Positions 1-12,000 of a stretch of 64,000 bases of DNA are shown here, piece by piece. The DNA is from Caprella mutica. Its lineage: Eukaryota > Arthropoda > Malacostraca > Amphipoda > Caprellidae. Within the stretch, counting starts at the first letter, position 1; every line of letters begins with the position of its first letter. The notes below the pieces were generated by a model, which did not search any database, had not been told where the DNA came from, and saw only the letters and a list, made by a program, of their open reading frames with translations. The stretch is taken from contig CANNZV010000342.1 in the NCBI GenBank assembly GCA_947561585.1, positions 248,001-312,000 of the forward strand, written 5' to 3'. Made by a program: the position numbers and the translations under genes.

Positions 1-673
1 TGCCTATACAAATCGAATCACAAACTGGTCGGAAATTTGTGATCGAGAGTCATAATGTCGACCTAGCTAATTCGCTTTGTGGACCAATACAAAAAGTGTA
101 TTTACTATTAGATAAATAATATTAATGTCAAAATTGAAATAATAAATCACACACACTAAAAGTGTTATGTTAGAAGAAATATCAGATAATTAATAAAAAC
201 ACACATTGTGAGATATTAATTAAATAAGGAATTCCTGAAACAACACAAGTTGACAGGTTGATGTTTGTTCTTGATATGGAAGTTGGTATAAATTTCAATT
301 AATATTAGTGTGTTAAAACTTTTTCTTATATATAAGGGAAAGTATAAATATGGAAACTTATAACATAATCATATCCTATACTTAAAGTTCCTCTCCAGTC
401 TGCGAGAAAAATGATTTTGTTTCTTAATGTTGTAATTATTACTCTGATAATCTGATTTTTAATATGATTTAAATGTTTTTAATATATGTTAGTAGAGTAT
501 GAAGTTCTAATATGATGCTATATAAAAAAATATTGTACGCATTTTTTTATTTGATTTTCGATTAAAATTTTAAAGAAAGTCGCATGTATAATTGTATATG
601 TTCGGTGCTCGTCACTCGAGTAGTTTTAATATGGACCATAATTGCCGATTTGATCATCGATCAATGATTGTTC
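1..673. other. AT-rich sequence, no gene seen
   Basis: No coding potential, RNA gene or clear repeat could be supported here. Short open frames have no recognisable similarity or splice context. Confidence 0.6.
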
Positions 674-675
674 TA

Positions 676-837
676 AGGGCTCGAACACACTACAAGCGGC
701 GCGAGCGGAGCGCCATTAATGTTGTTTGGTATTCGTATGCAGAGACGCTTGTCTGTTCACACTGCGAGCGGGTCGGCGCTCCAAATAAACAATATTATTG
801 ATGGCGCTTTGCTCCGCTTGTAGTGTGTTTGAGCCCT
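676..837. mobile_element. MITE with long terminal inverted repeats, TA duplication
   Basis: The ends are inverted copies of each other for about 35-40 bases, starting AGGGCTCGAACACACTACAA on the left and matching with few changes on the right. Both sides are flanked by TA (674-675 and 838-839). The element is 162 bp, GC-richer than its surroundings and has no coding capacity. A TA duplication fits a non-autonomous Tc1/mariner-like element. Confidence 0.75.
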
Positions 838-1340
838 TATTGTGGATCCATAGATGTCACAGCGCGATCGATCGATAGCCTAAATCTTCTATTTTATCAA
901 TTTTCAACCGTTCAGAATGAGATAAATATGTTGCTAGAAAAATGTGAAAAATTGCACCACATGACCAGAAGACAAAGCAAATTGAGTACAATATTTTTCT
1001 TTTGACTTAATTAGGGAATTAAAACGTATATTATATCTTATTGATTAGTACCGAGTAATCAACAAGCCTCTTTTTGGGTTCAATATCATCAGTGATAATT
1101 TCGAGAGTTTCCTTAATTCTCATGACTTTGTAAGTACGACTCTTATTTGTGCCTCCTTTAAAAATAAATCGTGTCACAATTCGTACTTGTTTATTATTTT
1201 TTTGTTATATCACAGCATAATAGAAATTAGAAACCTGAGTATCTCAAGTTTTATAATCATATTGATAATTCAAAGTAAATCTCCTCCCCCCCCCCCCCAC
1301 CTTACTTCAACCTCAATTTGTTAATTTCATGGTTAGATAG
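838..1340. other. AT-rich sequence, no gene seen
   Basis: No gene is supported. The stretch includes a cytosine homopolymer near 1284-1297. Confidence 0.5.
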
Positions 1341-1357
1341 AAATTATAAACATTACA

Positions 1358-1553
1358 TTTTCCTCATTCACATTTTCCTCATTCACCTTCATCTCATTCA
1401 CCTTCACCTTATTCACCTTTACCTATTTAACCTTCACCTAATTCACCTTCACCTAATTCACCTTCACGTAATTCACCTTTACCCCATTCACCTTCACCTA
1501 ATTCACCTTCACCTTCACCTCATTCACTTTTACCCCATTCACCTTTACCTCAT
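1358..1553. repeat. Minisatellite of ATTCACCTTCACCT-like units
   Basis: Degenerate tandem units built from ATTCAC and CTTCACCT words, 12 to 18 bases long. The open frame across it is produced by the repeat and is not a gene. Confidence 0.85.
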
Positions 1554-1905
1554 TGATCTCCATGCAAGGCGAACTGTTGTAATTTCTATAAAAGTTCTCC
1601 TTCATCACCAGCAATTGCAGAAATTATGCACAATCTTTTATAGTTAATGTACGTCATGCAAAACTTTTACTGCAATTGTTTTTACTTTAGCAGAACAATT
1701 CTCCAAATTCTGATTAGCTATCATTGAATAAGAACTAATAATGCAATATTTATTATCATCACAAGTCTGGTCATTATCCGTTACTTACTTCGTATATTAA
1801 TCTATTTAAGTAACCAAATGCTAAATTACTTGAATATGCCAAGATTTTCTCTCTTTGTATATGAATGAATCGTGTTTTCTCTTTGCTCCGAGAAAAACAA
1901 ATTGC

Positions 1906-1985
1906 TCTGTGGTAATTTCCGTGGCTGGTAAATTCCACCGCGGAAAGTTCCACCAGGAAAATTCCACCACTGAAGATTTTCCGCG
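1906..1985. repeat. Short array of AATTCCACC motifs
   Basis: Four to five degenerate GGTAAATTCCACC-like units. They resemble the GGTATATTCCACCCC units in the arms of the foldback element near 7.3 and 8.2 kb, so this may be a fragment of a related element. Confidence 0.5.
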
Positions 1986-2027
1986 GATGAATTTACCTAG
2001 AACCGTAATATGCATATAGTGTGAACG

Positions 2028-2246
2028 TATCTAGAATACTATAGATATCGTACTTAGGATACTATAGATATCGTATCTAGGATACTATAGATATCGTATT
2101 TAGGATACTATAGATATCGTATCTAGGATACCATATGTATCGTATTTAGGATACTATAGATATCGTATCTAGGATACTATATATATCGTATCTAGGATAC
2201 TATAGATATCGTATCTAGGACACTGTAGATATCGTATCTAGGGCAC
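2028..2246. repeat. 23-bp tandem array, about 9 copies
   Basis: Units of 23 bases beginning ATCGTATCTAGGATACTATA are repeated about nine times with a few substitutions. Each unit has partial dyad symmetry (GATATC and GATAC/GTATC words), so single strands could fold. Confidence 0.85.
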
Positions 2247-2709
2247 GATTCATTTTACATAAAAAATTTACATATATTTTTTTCTAAATACTTTTGTACC
2301 TACACCTATATATTTTATTTTGATTTTTTACATATTCTTTTAATATATGTTTTTTAATTGTATTTTTTTTTATTTTACTATTGATACACCATTAATTTGT
2401 CGGAATAAATGGTACAATTTATTTTAAATATTATCTTATTTCATATTTGTTTGTCAATTATTTCCAACATATCTCCAGTGAAAATGATATTAGGAATACA
2501 TGTCGTCCGATGGGGATGATATTCGATAGGAATATCGCGGGGATATCGCGAAAAAGTCAGGAGGGAATCAAATTGGTAATGCATGTCGCGGGAACATTCC
2601 CATGACATCGGACCGCGGTATTGCGACACTGAGGGGAGGTTGCGATATCGAGGGGATGTTCCGGGAACATCGCATTACCTGGGTAGCAGTTCAATCACAG
2701 AATCAATAC
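2247..2709. other. AT-rich tract, then GC-richer degenerate repeats
   Basis: 2260-2460 is low-complexity AT. 2500-2690 contains degenerate GATATCG / GGGGATG / GGAACAT words, including the perfect palindrome ATGTTCCCGGAACAT-like core near 2658-2672. No gene is seen. Confidence 0.5.
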
Positions 2710-2729
2710 CATCGCAAGGCTATAGATTC

Positions 2730-3425
2730 TAGAGTGTAGGACAACGGACATGCGGACAACTTCCATAGCGGACAACTGCCATAGCGGACTACTGCCATAC
2801 GACAAACTTCCACGCGAACAACTGCTATAGCGGACAACTGCTATAGCGGACAATTGCCCTAGCGTACAACTGCTATAGCGGACTACTGCCATACGACAAA
2901 CTTCCAAGCGAATGACTGCTATAGCGGACAATTGCCCTAGCGTACAACTGCTATAGCGGACTACTGCCATACGACAAACTTCCACGCGAATAACTGCTAT
3001 AGCGGACAACTGCTATAGCGTACATCTGCCATAGCGGACAACTGCCATAGCGGACTACTTCCATACGACAAACTTCCACGCGAATAACTGCCATAGCGGA
3101 CAACTGCCATAGCGGACTACTGACATACGACAAACTTCCACGCGAATAACTGCTATAGCGGACAACTGCCAAAGCGTACAACTGTTATAGCGGACTACTG
3201 CCATATGACAAACTTCCACGCGAACAACTGCTATAGAAGACAACTGCCATAGCGTACAACTGCCATAGCGCACAACTGCTATAGCGGACTACTGCCATAC
3301 GACAAACTTCCACGCGAACAACTGCTATAGCGGACAACTGCTATAGCAGAGAACTGCCATAGCGTACAACTGCTATAGCGGACTACTGCCATACAACAAA
3401 CTTCCACGCGGACAACTGCCGTACA
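2730..3425. repeat. Minisatellite of GCGGACAACTGCCATA units with higher-order structure
   Basis: About forty units of 16-18 bases (GCGGACAACTGCCATA, GCGGACTACTGCCATA, CGACAAACTTCCACGC) are organised into a larger period. Each period is several CTGCCATAGCGGA units followed by one ACGACAAACTTCCACGCG block. The minus-strand open frames are by-products of the repeat. Confidence 0.85.
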
Positions 3426-4877
3426 CTATAATCTATGTTATAATTTTGTATTAGGTGTTCGTAATGCGCTTGTAAACCTAACCTTTCATGGATTGAATTT
3501 AATGTGAATTATTATTTTGAGCAAACATATAGTATAATTATGTTAATCGTATAGTCAGTAATTGACTAATTGTGCTTGAAGAAGTGTAAAAATGAATATT
3601 GACGGTAGATTCAGAATTAAGAGCTGGGAAGTATACTAAATTTATTTATTTGTTAAATAGTTGATTCTCTTCCATTTGGCGACCCCCACCAAATTTAATT
3701 TAGACTAATTTCTTTCTTATTTTCCATAGAATCCGAAAATTTTAACCGTTTTTTGTAGAAACGAATACTTTTTTTGAGATATGAGGGTTTGAAGTTATTT
3801 GATAAAATAGTTTAGAATCTGGTTGATACAATTGAGAAGAGTGAAATTTAAACAATTATACCAGGGAGACGAGGAAATTCAGGAAATTAGAAATGATATT
3901 GATCATGTTCGAGAATTGAATTCAATATCCAAGATTGACCATTACGTGAAATTGATGAGCCTCTTCTACTGGTGGTGAACGTGAACACACAAGTAATGAA
4001 GAATCAAGTGAAAATATCAAGAATGTAAAGAGTGTAGTGATTTGTAATCACTAGCTTTAATAAATATTCTCAAAATATAAGAAATATATTGTATTCAATA
4101 GCTTAATTAATTATTCTCACAATAATACGAAATTTATACTTTGTATGGATGTTATATTAATTCAATGTATATTCAATCTATAATATAATTAGATTTTCAC
4201 TGTTAGATTAAGTTCCCATGTTCTTATAAATCTAATGATTTGCTTATCTTTGTTGGTGTTAGAAGTATAAACATTAGCTAGGCAGTCAAATCGATAGAGT
4301 CTCATCAGAGATGTTTTGTATTTACGTTTCTTAATCGCTAGCATTCTAAATGCAGTCAGAGTATTAGGATTGTAATGTAGTTAATAACCATATAATGTTA
4401 GCTTCTTAAATTAATATGTTACGAACATCTATCAAGTTGTTTTCAAAATAAGTAGAAGCTATCTTGGAGCCTTATGTCATCAACTCTTGATTATAAACAT
4501 TAAATGCACTCGAATGTTTCAATATTTCTAACATGAGTCATAGAATGTTTGGTCACTATATAAGAGACCGTTTCTAGGCTTCAGATCTCATTTTTTATCT
4601 CTTCACTACATGTGTTAGATCTCAAGTTAGCCATTTATTTGGTAAGTTTCAGTGAATAATATCTGATATAGGCGTTTTTTTAGATAAGTAATATCAGACT
4701 CTGTAATACTAATAGTTTAGATTGAAATATGATATTGTAATACTTTTTATTGAAATATATTATGTCTACTATCATATTGTAATAATCATTATATTGTAAA
4801 GATGCTCTGCTGAATTATGTTGTTCTACTTTTCTGTAAAGCTAAATTTTAATTTATAATTTTAATTATTGTATTACA
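3426..4877. other. Intergenic sequence, no gene seen
   Basis: AT-rich sequence with no supported exon, RNA gene or repeat boundary. Confidence 0.5.
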
Positions 4878-4880
4878 GGC

Positions 4881-5692
4881 TCCTACTCTCACACTCTACA
4901 CTCACTCTCACACTCTACACTCACTCTCACACTCTACACTCACTCTCACACTCTACTCTCACTCTCACACTCTACACTCACTCTCACACTCTACACTCAC
5001 TCTCACACTCTACTCTCACTCTCACACTCTACACTCACTCTCACACTCTACTCTCACTCTCACACTCTACACTCACTCTCACACTCTACTCTCACTCTCA
5101 CACTCTACACTCACTCTCACACTCTACTCTCACTCTCACACTCTACTCTCACTCTCACACTCTACACTCACTCTCACACTCTACTCTAACTCTCACACTC
5201 TACACTCACTCTCACACTCTACACTCACTCTCACACTCTACTCTCACTCTCACACTCTACTCTCACACTCTACACTCACTCTCACACTCTACTCTCACTC
5301 TCACACTCTACACTCACTCTCACACTCTACTCTCACTCTCACACTCTACACTCACTCTCACACTCTACTCTCACTCTCACACTCTACTCTCACACTCTAC
5401 ACTCACTCTCACACTCTACTCTCACTCTCACACTCACTCTCACACTCTACTCTCACTCTCACACTCTACACTCACTCTCACACTCTACTCTCACTCTCAC
5501 ACTCTACTCTCACTCTCACACTCTACACTCACTCTCACACTCTACTCTCACTCTCACACTCTACACTCACTCTCACACTCTACTCTCACTCTCACACTCT
5601 ACACTCACTCTCACACTCTACACTCACTCTCACACTCTACACTCACTCTCACACTCTACACTCACACTCTACACTCACTCTCACACTCTACT
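4881..5692. repeat. Pyrimidine-rich minisatellite (CACTCTCACACTCTACACT)
   Basis: An 0.8 kb array on the plus strand is made only of CACTCT, CACACT and CTACACT words. Units of 18 and 30 bases alternate between TACACTCACT and TACTCTCACT forms. The strand is almost pure C, T and A, a composition that favours triplex or single-stranded structure. The 276-codon open frame through it is an artefact. Confidence 0.9.
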
Positions 5693-6094
5693 CTTTGACT
5701 CTACCACTAACATACACAGTCTTATCCTTCGTAAACAATTATTCTCGTGAATATATTACTTTTGTGTTGGTTTAAACTTTATTTCCAACCTCCAGGTTAC
5801 CTCCTACCAACCAATTTTAATATCAAATCAAAAGAACAATTTAGCAAACAACCAGCTAGCAAAAACCAAACACTAAAAGAGTAAAAAAAATGAATTAATC
5901 TTAATATCAATATAAGTACAAGATAAAGCATGTGAACATGAAATAAGGAACAACAGGTATATATAACAGAGAGTTCATTGTTAGATCAAATCATAAACAT
6001 AATAAACAGAAACATTGTTCTTCAACGTTATATGGTTAAACCGGTTGCTGGTGTTTGATTCTGAAACTCTTAAATTTTCTCCTTTATTATTTAA

Positions 6095-9000
6095 TTAATA
6101 TTGCCGTTGACAAATAAAAGGCCGCAATATATCACATCGGACGTAATTATTCACTCTGTATTCTTCAGCAAACTTTTTGTTGATCTGGAAACACCGATTG
6201 GTGTTCACGTTCCTTTGCGCAATTATGGATTCTTGAACATTAACCGTAGATCCTGTAAAATTTAGACAACATAAATGAATAAGTAATTGTTTTTCATTGT
6301 GTGTGGCTATTCATTTAGTGATATCAAATAAATATAGAACATATTAATTAGGTCTAACTGTTTTTAAAAGTCCATTTAATCTGTGGATCTTCCTCAGTAT
6401 TTCGCAAACCGAGCCAGAACGTAGGCTTGTCAGAATTTGCTGCAATATAATTTTTTTGTTTAAATTGAAGCAAAAATAAAGGATTATGTATTACAGATAC
6501 ATTTTATTTGTATAGAGCATAGATAAGTAAGCATAGCTAGAACTAAAAGTATATACTGACATGCAAGGTTGACCACTTTCCAGAATTCTGCCATCATCTC
6601 CTCGTTGTTCAGGACAGGAAGTTGTCCACCATCTTCTCTGCAAGCTTCATCAGCTTTATCCCAAGGTGATAAGTCGCCAGTACTAATGTACGGCTTGTAG
6701 AAATGACTTCCAACGAGTTTGTAATCTAGAGATTAAAGAATTATAGCTAATGATGGAAAACCAGGATGTATAAATCATATTTTCCTTTAATTCATAAAAA
6801 TAGCCTCTTAAAATCATCTTATCGACTGTAATTGTTGCAAATAATCGACATTTGATATTATTTATAATTTTATTACTTATATTGTTTGTACTATACCTTT
6901 TCCAATTGAAGTTCCTCCAAATGAAATAACATTTCATCAAAGTGAAATATAATTTCATCAAAGTGAAATAGCATTTCATCAAAGTGAAATAGCATTTCAT
7001 CAAAGTGAAATAGAATTTCATCAAAGTGAAAAAACAATTCCTCCAAGTGAACTATCAATTCCTCCAAGTGAACTATCAATTCCTCCAAGTGAAATATCAT
7101 TTCAGCAGAATAAAAATCGAATCAATACGCAGTCAATTAAATTTATTACGTGAAATTTATTTACATGGAATTTATTAACATGATATTTATTTACATGAAA
7201 TTTATTAACATGGTATTTATTTACATGAAATTTATTTACATATAAATTTAGGTTCTAGGTATATTCCACCCCGCTATATTCAACCCCTGTAAATTCCACC
7301 CCAGGTATATTCCACCCCAGGTATATTCCACCCCAGGTATATTCCACCCCAGGTATATTCCACCCCAGGCATATTCCACACTCTCTGACAATGCTCATTT
7401 GGGTGACAATAGAAATCTAAAGATTTTACTTTTTGATAGCCATTTGTTAAATAATTCGTACCAATGAAAAAATAACTCAGACGATATCCTGAGACATTTA
7501 GACAATATTTAATAATAAAATTACATTTTTTTCAAAGTATACGTGTTGGAAAAGTTAATATTAATACCTTTTTACCATGAAACTGCACATGTGCTCCCAC
7601 AACAATGGTTGGATGAGGTATGGAAAGGGTCGACTGGCAGAGACAACACACTCATTGTTTTCGCTCTTTGCTAATAAGTTGCTGTTTTGGATTCTAAGAC
7701 CAAATTCCCCGTGATCAAAATCTGTCATTGTGAAAAAAGACAATTATCTCTCAGTCTTGAACCCTGTGCATTAACCCCCCCCCCCCTCCCTATCAAAAAA
7801 ATCCTGGTTAAAAAACATGTAAAAAAAGCCTTTGGTCAAAAACCACCACTTTTACAAGAAGTTAAAATTCCAAATTCCAAATGAAATAAATAAACAATAA
7901 ATACTATATGACATCATCTTACAATTAATATCGCTGTTGTGATGGCGATAGTGTAAAAAATCTGCTTGAGATTGAAAATCTAAATACCTCAACTGATAAA
8001 AGCGTTCAAACAACCTTTCTTTCTGCTGTTCTGTCACATGTGTAGTGAAAAATATAATTTTTGTGATTAGCCAGCAAAATGTATAATTTGATACAGTGAA
8101 AATGCAAGTTACCTAGCATTACATATAATATTAATGAATGACTAATATTAATAACTAAACAAACCTAACCCGTGAAGTGGGGTGGAATTTACCGGGGTGG
8201 AATATACCTATGATGCAATATACCGGGGTGGAAAATACCGAGGTGGAATATACCAGTCACCATAAATTTATTTACATGAAATTTATTTGCATGAAATTTA
8301 TTTACATGAATTTTATTTGCATGAAATTTATTTACATGAAATTTATTTACATGAATTTATTTACATGAATTTATTTTCATTTAGTCTTCTTTGCAATTAA
8401 TTAACTATATACATAATATTTTTTTATATATATAAATTTTACATATTTTTCAAGTTTACTTATATACTACCCCATTAATTTTAGCGGCGTATTAATAGAA
8501 AAAGAAAAAATATGTAAATAATAATAAATAAAATATATGAAAAATGTATCAAAAATAATTAATTACTAAAAAAATTAATGAAAAATTATGTAACAATTCT
8601 ATGTGAATTTTTTTCATGTAAACAAATTTTATATACATTTTTTTATGTAAATAAATTTCATGTGAATAAATTTCATGTAAATAAATTTCATGTGAATAAA
8701 TTTCATGTAAATAAAGTTCATGTAAATAAATATGTTAATAAATTTCATGTAAATAAATTTCACGTAATAAATTTAATTGACTACGTATTGATTCGATTTT
8801 TATTCTGCGGAAATGATATTTCACTTGGAGGAATTGATAGTTCACTTGGAGGAATTGATAGTTCACTTGGAGGAATTGTTTTTTCACTTTGATGAAATTC
8901 TATTTCACTTTGATGAAATGCTATTTCACTTTGATGAAGTGTTTTTTCACTTTGATGAAATGTTTTTTCACTTTGATGAAATGTTTTTTCACTTTGATGA

Positions 9001-12000
9001 AGTTATATTTCACTTTGATGAAATGTTTTTTCACTTTGATTAAGTGTTTTTTCACTTTGATGAAGTGTTTTTTCACTTTGATGAAATGTTTTTTCACTTT
9101 GATGAAATGTTTTTTCACTTTGATGAAATGTTTTTTCACTTTGATAAAATGTTTTTTCACTTTGATGAAGTGTTTTTTCACTTTGATGAAATGTTTTTTC
9201 ACTTTGATGAAGTGTTTTTTCACTTTGATGAAATGTTTTTTCACTTTGATGAAATGTTTTTTCACTTTGATGAAATGTTTTTTCACTTTGATGAAATGTT
9301 TTTTCACTTTGATGAAATGTTTTTTCACTTTGATAAAATGTTTTTTCACTTTGATGAAATGTTTTTTCACTTTGATAAAATGTTTTTTCACTTTGATGAA
9401 GTGTTTTTTTCACTTTGATGAAATGTTTTTTCACTTTGATGAAATGTTTTTTCACTTTAATGAAATGTTTTTTCACTTTGATGAAATGTTTTTTCACTTT
9501 GATGAAATGTTTTTTCACTTTGATGAAATGTTTTTTCACTTTGATGAAATGTTTTTTCACTTTGATGAAATGTTTTTTCACTTTGATGAAATGTTTTTTC
9601 ACTTTGATGAAATGTTTTTTCACTTTGATGAAATGTTTTTTCACTTTGATAAAATGTTTTTTCACTTTGATGAAATGTTTTTTCACTTTGATGAAATGTT
9701 TTTTCACTTTGATGAAATGTTTTTTCACTTTGATGAAATGTTTTTTCACTTTGATGAAGTGTTTTTTCACTTTGATGAAATGTTTTTTCACTTTGATGAA
9801 ATGTTTTTTCACTTTGATGAAATGTTTTTTCACTTTGATGAAATGTTTTTTCACTTTGATGAAATGTTTTTTCACTTTGATGAAATGTTTTTTCACTTTG
9901 ATGAAATGTTTTTTCACTTTGATGAAGTGTTTTTTCACTTTGATGAAATGTTTTTTCACTTTGATGAAATGTTTTTTCACTTTGATGAAATGTTTTTTCA
10001 CTTTGATGAAATGTTTTTTCACTTTGATGAAATGTTTTTTCACATTGATGAAATGTTTTTTCACTTTGATGAAGTTATATTTCACTTTGATGAAATGTTT
10101 TTTCACTTTGATGAAGTGTTTTTTCACTTTGATGAAGTGTTTTTTCACTTTGATGAAATGTTATTTCATTTGGAGGAACTTCAATTGGAAAAGGTATATG
10201 TGTTAGCAAAAGTATTCAGAAGATGAAAATGATAACCAGTGCTTGAATAAAATTTCTACTCGATCGTTCTCGTTTGTTTCCACTCCCCAACAATCAATAC
10301 TTTTCTGTCTCCTCATTTACATATATAAGATGAACTATGGATCAACAGTAATGATTAGGTTCATCATTGGAAGCACAACCATTCACCTGATTTACAGACA
10401 ACCAATGAACCAGGTGCTTGTTGTAGTTTGTAGTGTTCAACATCAAAGCTGAAGTGACAAAGTCTCTCCTCACCATTGCCAGTTTTTTCACTCTGGAAAC
10501 ATCTGCATCCCAAAAGTAAACACTTGTAGTTACATGCACCTTGAAAGGGAAACGTGCTGTTATTTATTTAATAAATCATAATATGTGACTTTACAAATGT
10601 ACCTGTGTTCAGGCAGTCATAGACACATGAGAACTTCCTGGCCATCCTTATATTTATCAATGATTGGAAATATATTTTCTACAAATCCTCAAATACTTCA
10701 ATGACATTTAATTAACATATTACGGATCTGAAGAATGGATTCATCGCTTCTATGCAAAAATAGTTTTGACTTTATTCATTCAGATTATAGATTTGGGGAA
10801 CAAATGCCCTTCATGCGCTGTCGTTATGATCTGTAATTGTTGTTGTAGATCGAGGGCTCAGTCTAGTCGGGTCTAGGGCAATTGATCCCCGGTCAAAAGA
10901 TCCCCGGTCATTTGATTACCAGTTATATTTTTTGTTTATACACTTATTATTAATTTATTATATGTGAATATATTAATTATTTAATATATAATAGAAATAT
11001 GCACCCTACAGTCGATGAAGTTTTTTAAAGAAGCTATAAGTAATAAGGGTAAAAACAGCTAAGAACAAATTAAATAATTTTTTATTCAAATAAGTAACAA
11101 TATATGCTTTCAAATTTACTTTCCGGCAACAAAAAATATTCAATGGTAAAATCAAATGTACAGGTAAACCCCACACTTACTATAACTTGTACATATGAAA
11201 TCAGGATCATGTCACGTAAATATTTCTCCTGGTAAAATATTTCAACTTTGGACAATTTATCAGTCGTTTTCAGTAAAGCTGTTTTGCAGTAACTATTACA
11301 ATTATTATCATCATGCAGGTGGAAAAGATCTAAAATGTTTTATGGAAAAATAATTGAAGTATACTATTTACCATATAATGATTTTCAATCTTATATTATT
11401 ATTTTATTTATTTTATATAAAATTTATTATAAAAATAGTTGATGTCAAATTATTTCACAAGTTTTATTCATTATTTAAATAGTAAATGGCAATTTTTATA
11501 TAGAAATAAAGATCTTAATACATAATTATGTTCTAAATATATGAGCAAACAAAAAATATGACTGGAAATCAAATGACCGGGGACCAAATGACCTGGGATC
11601 AAATGGTATGGCGATCAAATGACCGGGGATCTAATGACTGGGGATCTTTTGACCGGGGATCAATTGACTGGCCACCAGTCTAGTCATAGGTAGTCAACTA
11701 TGGGGAGATGCACCCGAAGTAATAAAAAAGACATTAATGAAAAAAAGAATATACCAGAAAAATCATTTCCAAGGCAGGCATATGGCTTATCAAGAACGCT
11801 TCCAGTTTAACCTTACCTTTCAGTAATCCAGTTTTCCTATTTTGTTTTGAGTGACTAAATATTTTTACTTGAACGATTATAGGCTAATAGAGAGAGAATT
11901 GGTCCGGGGATCTCGAAGGGAGGTGACTCTTCGTTTGTTTCGTGTAAATATCGAGCAATAACTTTAAAGTGAAATAAGATCTCCAGGTGCGATTTACACC

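Larger units (their letters stand above)
6896..10194. mobile_element. Foldback-type element with tandem-repeat inverted arms
   Basis: The outer ends are inverted (CCTTTTCCAATTGAAGTTCC on the left, its complement at 10175-10194) and flanked by TATA on both sides (6892-6895, 10195-10198). Moving inwards, both arms carry the same modules in the same order, inverted: 21-bp TTTCATCAAAGTGAAA units, 21-bp CCTCCAAGTGAACT units, a unique spacer with TCGAATCAATACG, 15-bp TTTACATGAAATTTA units, and 16-bp GGTATATTCCACCCC units. The left arm is about 0.5 kb and the right about 2.0 kb because its first array has grown to about 60 copies. The middle (7390-8170) holds the lectin-like exon pair. This architecture matches the foldback transposon class. 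No transposase is present. Confidence 0.75.

Noticed and set aside
2695..3273. Three overlapping minus-strand frames of 72-104 codons
   Set aside because: Translation of the GCGGACAACTGCC minisatellite in different frames.
4868..5698. 276-codon Ser/Thr/His/Leu-rich frame
   Set aside because: Pure minisatellite translation.
6908..7105. Possible CRISPR-like array
   Set aside because: Contiguous tandem units with no variable spacers, in a eukaryotic intron.
8889..10226. Open frames of 263-445 codons on both strands
   Set aside because: Produced by the 21-bp foldback-arm array; the translation is only the repeated unit.
10342..10539. 65-codon minus-strand frame starting MHVTTSVYFW
   Set aside because: It is the wrong frame of lectin exon 2. 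The phase set by exon 1 gives the Cys-rich reading, which joins both neighbours correctly.
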